Shown here piece after piece: positions 53,096 through 62,777 of a stretch of 64,000 nucleotides of DNA. Under the pieces are notes generated by a model. It searched no databases. It worked only from the letters and a program-made list of their open reading frames with translations, and had not been told where the DNA came from. A program made the position numbers and the translations under genes. Position 1 is the first letter of the stretch. Every line of letters begins with the position of its first letter. The DNA lies in assembly GCA_947652115.1 (NCBI GenBank), contig OX393568.1, forward strand, positions 12,731,121-12,795,120, read 5' to 3'. Origin of the DNA: Blastomussa wellsi. Lineage: Eukaryota; Cnidaria; Anthozoa; Scleractinia; Plerogyridae.

Positions 53096-53668
53096 GTTGA
53101 CCATTAAATTTAGTGTAAATGAAAGTAGGAAATTACTTTTTGCGTTTATTTCATTGAGGAATGGAAACTTTTCATAGAACACACTCACTAGGTTGCAAAG
53201 TTCATGTCATCAGTGTATGCAACTTTTAATGACAATTTTGTTTACACAGTTTAGGAACATTCAAACATTTAAAACAGTCTCAGGAAAAAATAACATGTAT
53301 TATTATCCACATACTCGGTCAAATTTGATCGTCAAAAGAAGAAGAAGCTGATTGGTTCACACGATGTATTTAAACCAATCAGATTACGTTCAGACTGTTT
53401 GAAGCGGGAAAACCATCGAGGTGCGTACGAGCGAACAGCAGCTTCAAAGTTTAGTTTGACGCAAAACGCATAGTTTTCAGAGAGAAAAATCGGCCTACTT
53501 GTTATAAATAGGAAGAATACAGACAAAAATTCGGATTTAGACTTGAAGATAGCTAGAAGCAAGAGCACGATCCATAAGAAACAAAGAAAGCACGTTCGTT
53601 CACTTGATTGAAGTACTGCGGGAATTTTTCTGCACCTGTTCAGAACATATCGGTCCGGCTTTTACAGT

Positions 53669-55024
53669 TACCGTATTTATTCGCCTACAAGCCGAGCGAT
53701 TTTTGCACCAAATTAAACTGAGAACTGGTAAAATTTGAACAAGATTGGGGGTTCGGCTTATAGCCGAGTAATTCTACCGAAAAAATATTTACTACTCGTT
53801 CTGTGAGAGTATAAATTGAACGTATATTTGGCTATAAGCCGAGCGATTATCAACAAACACAAATCCCTAGTCGTACGCAAAATCATTATTGGTCATTTAC
53901 TTTTATTTAAGTGATACGTGTAGCTCTCAAAGGAGCCATTTGGTTACTTGTAACTTCAAGAATCAGGTATTAAGTTGTTCTCTTTTGGCATTTCATTGGT
54001 GGGCATTATCATCTGTGCCATCAAGAGCGTTTGAAATCCCGCATGTTTTGAATGATTCCTTCATCTCCAACAAGAATTTCTTCCGAAGCCTGCGTTTCCC
54101 AATGGAGGACCAGATTTCTCGATGAACTGTGAATAACACAACTCCTTTGCCTTAGCTGAAGAATTAATCCGCTCACCACAATTCCTGTGAACTTTCGATC
54201 GATTGTTTTGACAACATCCGAAACTGGCCAATCAGAAGTGGCCGTTCCCACGGTCAAGTAAACATTGCAACACAATCTGACACAAATCAGCTTGTTACTC
54301 ACCTCCACTTCTCTGCTTCAAAAACCACTTCAGAAGTGTTTCATCAGGGTTTCATCCAATTCAGGATACTTTGGCGAATAACATCCCATTGTCTTTCTTT
54401 TTGCTGACATTTTTAGTTCACCATTAATATATTGTAGAGGTTCGCTTAATCTTTTAGCCAGCGACGAACCATGGATTCACCGATCTTGTATTCTGAATCT
54501 CGGACCTGTTCTTATGACCTCTGCTTCAGCCATAACTTTTAGTTTGAAGTCGTACGAAGAACAGCAAGCTTTTAGCATGACGATCGATTGCCAGCAACTT
54601 TGAAAGAACGCTTGTTTGAGACAGGATACTCAGGTGAATTCGATGTTTTTCAATATAATTTGCTGTCACGTGGTTACATTTTTATGCTCACTGTATACTG
54701 CGTGTAGACTAAGATCACATTAAAGTCACATTCTCTGTGATTTGCTGTTGTTTTCAGTTATCTGACCAATAACATAAATGCCATTTATTGAATAAAGAGG
54801 GAACTTTCTTTCTTTTAATTACGATTTACCACTTACGAATTATATGTTTCTTCATCTCACTTCACTTCACACTTTGTAAGTTGATTTTAAAAAAGTTTGG
54901 GTCTCGGCTTATAACCGAATGTTTTAGGTTTATTTTTCATTCGAATCTGACAGCTTCTGAAAGTTAAAAGTTTAGGGTCTCGGCTTATAGCCGGGATCGG
55001 CTTATAGGCGAATAAATACGGTAT
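53669..55024. mobile_element. Non-autonomous DNA transposon with TACCGTATTTATTCGCC termini
   Basis: The left end (taccgtatttattcgcctacaagccgagcg) is the inverted complement of the right end (cggcttataggcgaataaatacggta). Iterated cggcttatagccgag subrepeats lie inside both ends (for example near 53753-53845 and 54902-55010). The 1.36-kb body has no transposase. The frame at 53889-54125 has no recognised similarity. Confidence 0.65.
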
Positions 55025-55124
55025 AACATTTTCAGTGCGAAGTAAGTTCTTACTTGTATTCTTGTAAACATTGAAATTTGTGAATCATCAGGATGTTATT
55101 TGACCTTGTATATGGATAATAATG

Positions 55125-55332
55125 GGTTGATTTTGAGCTTTGCTTAAAATGTTTAATTCGACGCACGCGACCTTTATTGTAATTACGTGCCGGAATAGAT
55201 AATATTTTAGTTAATTATTAATGTAGCCCTATATATATCGCCACGCACGTGGTGGAGACATTATTCTGTGTGATTCGCTTAGCGCAAACTAGTCAATTCT
55301 TATACTTGTGATTGTTAAGTTAATTTTCTTAA
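55125..55332 (+). repeat. Split direct repeat A1
   Basis: 208 bp, starting ggttgattttgagctttgct and ending gttaattttcttaa. It matches A2 (59689-59896) base for base as far as I can read. It carries a TATATATA stretch near 55231 that may serve as promoter for the element transcript. Confidence 0.8.
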
Positions 55333-55348
55333 AGTCCGCATTTGCAAC

Positions 55349-56428
55349 ATGTCTGAATCCAAGTACAACCTTCGTTCCCGTAAGCATCTTGATTATGCCA
55401 CGATACATGCCGGGAAAAGCGTACAATTCCCGGCATACGGATTTTCGCCTGACCCTCGTCCTCTCTCAGCGCCAGTCGGAGACAACACGCTTCACGACTA
55501 TGAAACGCCTGATTTTACAGAAATGAAACGTCTGTTGGAGGAAGAAAAAGAAAAAAACAAAGTCCTCGAGGAGACCTCTCAGCTCGAACAAATGAAGGAA
55601 GAACTGGAGGCGCTTCGCCTGCGAAATGGCACACTGGAAAAGCGTGATGTTCAGGGTATACGTACCCAAAAGGAAACTACGCTGAAAGACCTGCGTACCA
55701 ACTCTAGTGTAACTTCTAAAGTAGAACAGTTTCTGTCGCAGCTAGACGACAGCAGCAGCGACGAAAGTGAGGACGACGACAAGACGGACAAGAAATCTAG
55801 AAGAGGTAGGCGCCGCAATTTAAAATCAGGGAAGGCCAGCAAATTAACTAGCCGCGTGGTCAACCCTCAGCTATGGCCACACAGCCATTTGAGTTTGTCA
55901 TATGTTTCAAAGGAGAAAAAATATGATGACCTCACATTAGCAGAATTCACTGCCGGATACGCAGCTATTCTCCAACGGCCTACCCTCCCACCACAAGAAC
56001 TGAGAGCCCGTATTGTTCATTTATCTTCTCTAATGTATTTGGCCACACAGTTTACTTGGTCTTCGGTCCGAGATCTTCACGCGGCCGTCCTTTTTGAAAT
56101 TGAATGTGGTCGGGCTAACTGGGGAGATTCATTTACTCATTTAGAGTCAAGGATCCTTCAAGCCCCAGTTAAGCCGTCATCTCGGGCGGGTGCTTCGCGT
56201 ACGGATGGCCCCACCGCGGTTTTCTTTTGCCGGGATTTTCAACATGGTGCTTGCAAGTTAACTAAGGATCACTACGGCACCCTTCGCGGTGAACGAAAAT
56301 GGCTGCAGCACATTTGTGCTCGGTGCTGGGTGGATACGCGTGTCGCTGCTCGCCACACAGAATTTTCAAAAGAATGTCCTTTGGCGGTGGCAAAGGATTC
56401 CAACTCTTCCGCACCGACTACACCCTGA
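55349..56428 (+). CDS. Gag-like protein of the Ngaro/PAT-like element
   Basis: 359 codons starting MSESKYNLRSRKHLDYATIH just downstream of A1. It has a Glu-rich coiled coil (about residues 55-105), an Asp/Ser-rich acidic linker followed by a basic patch (KKSRRGRRRN), a conserved helical domain, and a C-terminal Cys/His knuckle (CRDFQHGACKLTKDH then HICARCW). It would package or bind the RNA intermediate. It ends in TGA followed by CTG, and the same frame stays open afterwards, suggesting possible readthrough into the RT frame. Confidence 0.75.
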   Translation: MSESKYNLRSRKHLDYATIHAGKSVQFPAYGFSPDPRPLSAPVGDNTLHDYETPDFTEMKRLLEEEKEKNKVLEETSQLEQMKEELEALRLRNGTLEKRDVQGIRTQKETTLKDLRTNSSVTSKVEQFLSQLDDSSSDESEDDDKTDKKSRRGRRRNLKSGKASKLTSRVVNPQLWPHSHLSLSYVSKEKKYDDLTLAEFTAGYAAILQRPTLPPQELRARIVHLSSLMYLATQFTWSSVRDLHAAVLFEIECGRANWGDSFTHLESRILQAPVKPSSRAGASRTDGPTAVFFCRDFQHGACKLTKDHYGTLRGERKWLQHICARCWVDTRVAARHTEFSKECPLAVAKDSNSSAPTTP

Positions 56429-58467
56429 CTGGAACTTTTCGAGCCGCCGGATCATGACGCTCCTTGTTTGCACGACTCAAGACTTTCTGCATCAGACTTA
56501 AAACCAGACTCTAGACTTCATGCATGTTTTCAAGACTCTCTATCTCCTTTAGAAGATAAGTGTTATCTAGACTCTAGACTTCGTGGGATAGTTCACTCTG
56601 ACTATGGCAGTGAGAGTGACACACCCTCGCTTTCTTCGCAAGACACTGTTCCTTTAGTTGTTAATGATAATTTTAATGATGTTTGCTCATCGCTGCAGGT
56701 AGTGCAGCCTACTATTAGTTCTAGTATTAGTTCTAGCATGGGGTTTTCTCCCCAATCGTTCACTTCTCCAGAAGCGCCTACTTTTGACCCAAATTCCTTT
56801 GTCACGTTGCATAATCTTGTTTACGCTATGGGGCAACCAAATTTTTTAGGCGCGCATTTAGCTGTGCCCACTTCGTTGAATCTTCCTTTGTGGCGGTCTT
56901 CACTGACCGAGTATTTCGATGCGATAGTTTGTGACTACTTGGAGTTTGGTGGCCAATCGGTTACGATTATCATGGGGTTTTTATACCTTCTAGTAGTTTT
57001 CGTAATCACAAAGGTGCACTAGATTTTCCGTCTGCCGTTGACAGCTACCTGTCAACGGAACTTGCGTTAGGTTCCGTATGCGGTCCATTTGCACGCAATC
57101 CTTTTGGGGCGCCAATCGCCTTGTCTCCGTTGAACTCCGTTCCCAAGCCAGACAGCGATGAACGTAGGTTTATTCTTGACCTCAGTTGGCCAGCCGGTTC
57201 GTCTGTTAATGACGGAATTTCAAAAGATTTCTTTCTCGGTGAACCGGTCAAGTTAACTTATCCTACTGTTGACGATATTGCAGATCGTATAGTTCAGCTG
57301 GGTCCGGGTTGTTTGTTGTTTAAACGTGATCTTAAACGTGCTTATCGTCAGTTGCCGGTAGACCCTTTTGATTATCCTTTGTTAGGATATTCGTGGCATG
57401 ATCAGTTGTTTTTTGACGTTCGATTACCCATGGGTCTCCGCTCCGCTGCTATGGCTTGTCAGCGAGTCACGAACGCGGCATGTTTTATGCTCTCGCAGTT
57501 CGGTTGCAACGTTTTGAGTTATTTAGATGATTTCATGGGGATCTCTGCGCCGCGAACCGCCTTTGACGATTATGCGCTCACTGGTTCATTACTAGAGGCG
57601 TTAGGGTTACAGGAATCGGCTCACAAGGCTTGCCCTCCGTCTACTCGAGTTACGTGTCTTGGAGTTCTCTTCGACACGATAAATTTTACTATGCCTGTCA
57701 CGCCGGACAGACTGTTCGAATTGCAAACCGAGTTGCTGCCTAAGTGGCTTACCAAAACATCCGCGACCAAAACTGAGCTCCAATCTCTGATAGGAAAACT
57801 TGCTTTTGTTTCCAAATGCGTTCGGCCGGGTCGTTTGTTTCTAACTCGCATTCTGGATACATTGCGTTGCTTGCGGTGTAATCATCATCGGGTAAAGTTA
57901 TCGGCCGAATTTCGGAAGGATATCCGCTGGTGGATGCGGTTTATTGAGGTTTACAATGGTGTATCTCTTATTCCCACGCAATTGTGGTCTGCGCCAGATA
58001 GTATTTTTTCCACCGACGCGTGTTTGACAGGTTGTGGTGGTATGTCATCGGAGCAGTATTTTCATGTCGAATTTCCACCGGAAGTTCTCCTTCGATTCAC
58101 CGCTATTCATCTTCTTGAAGCTTTAGCTATCGTTATCGCGCTTCGACTCTGGGGTCGTCATTGGCGTGGTCTAAGGATTATGGTTCACTGTGACAATTTT
58201 TCCGTTGTCAGTTCCCTAAACTCGGGTCGTGTTCAGGATAAATTGTTAGCGGCTTGTTTGCGAGAAATTTGGTTTCTCGCGGCGGTGCATGAGTTTGAAA
58301 TCCGCGCTTGTCATCTTTCGAGTTCTGAAAATCGGGGGGCCGATTTACTGAGTCGTTGGCACTTAAATTCTTCCTTTGAGAACGAGTTCCTTTCTACGTA
58401 TGGCTCATTCGGTCTGCAGCCGGTTTCAGTTTCTGTGGACATGTTTCAGTTGTCGGATACTATTTAA
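56429..58467 (+). pseudogene. Reverse transcriptase-RNase H of the Ngaro/PAT-like element
   Basis: The N-terminal linker is open in the gag frame to 57022. A one-base change near 56950 moves the conserved RT into the next frame, open from about 56953 to 58467. RT motifs: VPKPDSDERRFILDLSWP, FKRDLKRAYRQLPV, LPMGLRSAAMACQ and catalytic SYLDDFMG. RNase H acidic residues: STDACLTGCGG, HLLEALAIVIAL, VHCDNFSVV and RGADLLSRW. The TAA at 58465-58467 is followed by the same frame continuing into the recombinase. Given the identical repeats, the frameshift may be recent or an assembly error. Confidence 0.8.
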
Positions 58468-58512
58468 TGTTTTCCCTGTCACTTCATAATATTTTGTTTT
58501 CTTGCCTTTTGT

Positions 58513-59503
58513 TTTCTAGACACTTTATTATCAAAGCTGCAGGGAGATCTAAAGAAGACGCGACGAGCGGCATATGCGGACGGCACGCACAAGAACCACA
58601 AGACACAATGGAGGGCTTATCTCTACTTTTGTTTCTCCTTCGATCTTAAGCCTCTCCCGGCAACTCTCGATACCGTGTGTTTGTACTGTCAGTTTCTTAG
58701 CCGTTCCATGACTCCCCTGTCCATTCGTAATTATCTTAGTGGGGTCAAGCTTCTTCATGTCAACACGGGGTTCGAATTCCCCTTTTATGAGACGCCTGAG
58801 TTAAAAATTAACTTTACGAGGACTCGATCGTATTCTCAAACATGCTCTGTCGCGCGCTCCACCTGTCACGCCTGAGTTGTTGCGTGAGTTAATCAGGTGT
58901 GCCACAAATTCTACTCATGATTTAGTTTTTTCCTGCGCCTTTCTATTCGCCTTTTTTCTTTTCGCGCGAATTTCTAATTTAGCACCAGCATCTGTCAGTT
59001 CCTTTGATCCTTCTAAACAACTTTGCCGGGGAGACATAGTTGTTACTAGGTTTGGATTGTCAGTTTTCTTTAAATGGTCTAAAACAAATCAGACAGGTGC
59101 AAAGATACTGAATCTCCCCTTATTGTACACTTCCGATCCTCAATTGTGCCCGGTTCGTGCCTATCTTCGAATGTGTTCTTGCTTGCCGGCGACTGCATCG
59201 GCACCTGCGTTTTTTACAGGCTTCCGTGCAGGCTCGTACGTTGTCATCACCAAAACACAATTTGTTTCGGTTTTTCGTAGTCGTCTGGCTCGCATGGGTG
59301 TTCATAACCCTTCTCGTTTTAGAGGACACTCCTTTCGCAGAGGGGGAGCGACTTGGGCCTTTCAAACGGGTGTCCCAGGTGAACTGATTCAAATTTATGG
59401 CGACTGGGCGTCAGACGCGAATAAATGTTATCTTGAATTTTCAGAAACTGCCAAGCTTAGAGTCGCCCAGGAGATGGTTAGTTCACTCCCGGGCGTACCT
59501 TAA
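58513..59503 (+). pseudogene. Tyrosine recombinase of the Ngaro/PAT-like element
   Basis: It starts after a TTTTCTAG sequence in the RT frame with a SAM-like core-binding domain (TQWRAYLYFC, SIRNYLSGVKLLH). A frame change near 58826 precedes the catalytic domain, open to 59503. Catalytic residues are readable: Arg in FARISNLAP, His-x-x-Arg in RGHSFRRGG, and the nucleophile Tyr in NKCYLEFS. It would integrate the element circle without a target duplication. Apart from the single frameshift it appears intact. Confidence 0.8.
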
Positions 59504-59542
59504 TTCGAACAACTTCCTTCCTTTTGGTTTGGCGGTTTTGGC

Positions 59543-59688
59543 GGTCGAGAGGTTTGTCTGTGGAGTGATTGTGTAGTTTTCTGTTCTTCGCCTTTTCATT
59601 TCACTGAATAAACCTCTCATTGTGCCAAACCTAAAGAAACGTGGTTGTTCTCTTAGTTTATATTATAATAATAATAGCAAGGAGAATT
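59543..59688 (+). repeat. Split direct repeat B1
   Basis: 146 bp from ggtcgagaggtttgtctgtg to caaggagaatt. It abuts A2 directly and matches B2 (59920-60065) base for base by eye. It contains the AATAAA polyadenylation signal. Confidence 0.8.
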
Positions 59689-59896
59689 GGTTGATTTTGA
59701 GCTTTGCTTAAAATGTTTAATTCGACGCACGCGACCTTTATTGTAATTACGTGCCGGAATAGATAATATTTTAGTTAATTATTAATGTAGCCCTATATAT
59801 ATCGCCACGCACGTGGTGGAGACATTATTCTGTGTGATTCGCTTAGCGCAAACTAGTCAATTCTTATACTTGTGATTGTTAAGTTAATTTTCTTAA
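59689..59896 (+). repeat. Split direct repeat A2
   Basis: An exact-looking second copy of A1, placed between B1 and B2. A 23-bp C-rich spacer (59897-59919) separates it from B2. Confidence 0.8.
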
Positions 59897-59919
59897 CCCT
59901 CCCTACCCACCCGTTTTCG

Positions 59920-60065
59920 GGTCGAGAGGTTTGTCTGTGGAGTGATTGTGTAGTTTTCTGTTCTTCGCCTTTTCATTTCACTGAATAAACCTCTCATTGT
60001 GCCAAACCTAAAGAAACGTGGTTGTTCTCTTAGTTTATATTATAATAATAATAGCAAGGAGAATT
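59920..60065 (+). repeat. Split direct repeat B2
   Basis: A second copy of B1. Its end at 60065 is the right edge of the element; unrelated AT-rich DNA follows. Confidence 0.8.
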
Positions 60066-61069
60066 ATAATAATAATCGCGCTTTGCGCTCGGGCCGCAAA
60101 TGACACCCTATTGACAGGGCTAAAAAACTTACATTTAAATTTCAAATTTGATTAGGTTTGATTGGGTTCGGTAATCAAGCAGAATCAAACTCTTAAAAAT
60201 AATGATAAGGTCAATTTAATGTTTGTTTGATTCAATTATCTCAATTTAGTTTGATTAGGGTATTAAAGGCAATTTTAGATTTTTACAATGTGTTCATTAT
60301 CAGTTGAGTTTGATTGAAACAATTGAAATATCTCACACTTTTTGTTTCAATTGTTTAACTCATTTTAATTTTAATGTACTTTATTAAGTAGTATTAGTAC
60401 TGAAAAGCCCCCCTTGGGGAGGGCAATAATATTTGTATTTTTGTAACTAACCAAGTCATTCAACTGAGTTTGAAAGGTAGAACAATTACATTGTTCAAAA
60501 TGCCATCTAACCATCCACAACAAGAAATTATTTTTGATGTCAAGCCAAAATGCACATGGCTACATAGAGAGATTATTCTACATGGGAATTCTCCAGATGC
60601 CACAAACTGGCACTTATTCACAGGGTGATACTGGCCATAAATTTTATTACTGACAGCTGGGAAATCAAGGTATCCACTGACCAGTATCATGGCTGAATTG
60701 TGGCTCAGGTGTAGACGTAACCGAGAGCACGGTTTTTAAAGTTGTTCTTTTGCATAGTAGTCCTACTATTTGAGTTGATGATTTAATCTATGAGATCATT
60801 CCTGAGTAGCTGTGTAGGTCAAGAGTATTAATTTTGGTAACTTTAATAATGTCATTTTGAATGAGATTATTCTCAGAAATAAATAAAAACGAACACAAAT
60901 TTTCGAGCTCCATTTTTAGGCTTGGCTAAATCTATATGCTATGTTCTGAATGGGTTCACTTGGTAAAAGTGGCAATGAAGTAGCTTCTTTCACTACTTCA
61001 GAGCACCAAGTCAAAGGAATTAATACTTTCTTGTATGAAATGCCTTATGCAGCTTTTGTGTATTTACAG
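60066..61069 (+). other. Intron DNA before exon F
   Basis: About 60130-60370 is rich in dispersed TTTGATT-like short repeats. Otherwise nothing is supported. It ends in a tttacag acceptor at 61063-61069. Confidence 0.45.
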
Positions 61070-61143
61070 ACACAAACAAAAATGTGAAGAAGACCTTTAT
61101 GATAGAACACAGCATCTTGGGCTCAGAGAGAAACAACTGCAAC
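61070..61143 (+). CDS. OFD1: OFD1-like gene, exon F
   Basis: 74 nt between tatttacag and GTAAGT. The first base completes the Arg codon split with exon E; then 24 codons (starting HKQKCEEDLYDRTQHLGLRE) and one trailing base. It aligns with recalled human OFD1 YQLELKDDYIIRTNRL, directly following the exon E match. No continuing exon in the required phase was found before 64000. Confidence 0.65.
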
Positions 61144-62777
61144 GTAAGTAGATGTGGTTGGTTACAAGTTATGAAAGAATGCAAACAAATGAAATTGACA
61201 AGCAAGTTAACAAAACAAAGCAAAGTACATAATATGACACTTACAAACGTTGTTTGGCTAAAAGCTTCAGGACAAGAAGTATGATAGAAGTAGATTAATG
61301 TCGGAGGTATGGTCACGAATAAACAAAGCAGACCTCAAAAACTAACTCAAATTGATGTTAAAACGTACTAAAATATAAGAAAACTATGCATGAAAACTAA
61401 CAGAATATAAATTTTGCAACAGCACGGAAAAATCAAATCAACGGAATGCCATGAAACAAAATAAAAAATGTGGCAGCAACATCTGGCTCCCCGAAGAGTT
61501 ACTAAACTCTTTAAGTCCTTAATTCCTTAACACTGATTAGAGCTCAACGTTGCGACCTGTGGGGTTGCCAATGCGACTGGATTTGGTCCGCTGGCGACTA
61601 ACTTTTCACGTGTGGTCGCCAGTGTGGCCACCGCGATTTCAAGTTATTATTTTATTTATTTAATTTTTAATTTCCTAAAATCCATGATGAAATGAATGAA
61701 TGTTAATTATTGTAAACCACAAGGAATGTAATTTCTTATCACTTTCATGTAAAAAGTCGTTTGAACCGCCTTAGCTATAATTACTATTGTGAAATCAGTT
61801 ATCTGCATGTTTGGTTGAAAGCATTCTGGAAGTGACATTTGTTCCCAAAATGAGATTTTTGCAAAAAGAAAAATCTTTACCAGTTGATTGTAAACTATGG
61901 TCTATCCATTTCAAAAGAAATAACATTCGTTTTCACAATACAATTAGTGGTATGTTGCAGGAAAAGAATAGGGAGTTAATTTAATTTATGAAAGCTCGCA
62001 TCAATCCGCATGTAGTGACTATATATTTGTCGTAGCTTTCTCTTGAATAAAACTATAGTTTTCTTTTTCATTGCCAATATTTTGTAGTTCCTAAAGAGCA
62101 TGTGAAAGAGTAAAATACATTGATAGTAGATCGTAAACGGCCAAAACGCAAACCTCAGACACACGCCTTAGCATTTTGTGTTTTGTTTTGTTGGAGATAT
62201 CGGATTTCTTCTTGTCTTGCCGTAACGCGAAAACTTTCGCATTCTCTCCAGTTAAGCTATTTTAGGTTTCCCAAAAAGCGGTTAGTGTTTTGGTCATATG
62301 TCAATTCAACTTTTCTTCCAATCATACAATGTATCTCAAGTTTTAACAAGAATAGCCTGCTTTTGAGTTTCAACATTTGTATTTATTCCCGCTTGTGATT
62401 GAATTCAATTACCGTATTTAGCACGTCGGCACGCTATTGAATTTTAAACGGCAAAAAAAGAAAGATGATCAAACCAATTTGAATAAGGAAGGCGTATTTC
62501 AACGTTGAAATTATTTTTATGTCCGCTACGACCTACTTTCAAATGTAACGTTTTGTTTGGTTTGGTTTGTACAGAAAATACAAGGAAGAGACTAAAGGGT
62601 TCCAAAAACGATTGAATACACGCTTGCATGCCGTTTTGAACTCTTCCAATTCCCACCGGTTGCAAATTGAAATTATAGTTTCACACATATGGAATTGCCT
62701 CGTGCAGTCACCAGACATTAATGAACATGGAAACCTTCAAGAAAAAAGTTTGTGCTGGCGACCAAATCTTAAAACTT
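61144..62777 (+). other. Intron DNA with fragments of a hAT-like non-autonomous repeat
   Basis: Sequences near 61548-61660 (agagctcaacgttgcgacc..) and 62748-62824 (ggcgaccaaatcttaaaa..ttgagccctgctg) share a GAGCTCAAC/GTTGAGCCC end and GGTCGCC motifs. They look like parts of one repeat family. No gene is supported. The frames at 62120-62398 and 62567-62779 have no recognised similarity. Confidence 0.35.

Larger units (their letters stand above)
55125..60065 (+). mobile_element. Ngaro/PAT-like tyrosine-recombinase retrotransposon
   Basis: It has the split direct repeat layout A1 (55125-55332), genes, B1 (59543-59688), A2 (59689-59896), B2 (59920-60065). Both members of each pair read as identical, so insertion was recent. 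It encodes a gag-like protein with a Cys/His knuckle, RT plus RNase H, and a tyrosine recombinase in place of an integrase. No methyltransferase domain was seen, favouring Ngaro/PAT over DIRS1. AATAAA occurs in both B copies. It lies in the OFD1-like intron E-F. Confidence 0.85.

Noticed and set aside
62575..62650. Possible next OFD1-like exon (KYKEETKGFQKRL) after a ttgtacag acceptor
   Set aside because: Exon F leaves one base of a codon, so two bases are needed. In that phase the sequence hits a stop after 13 codons, and the attractive frame is out of phase.
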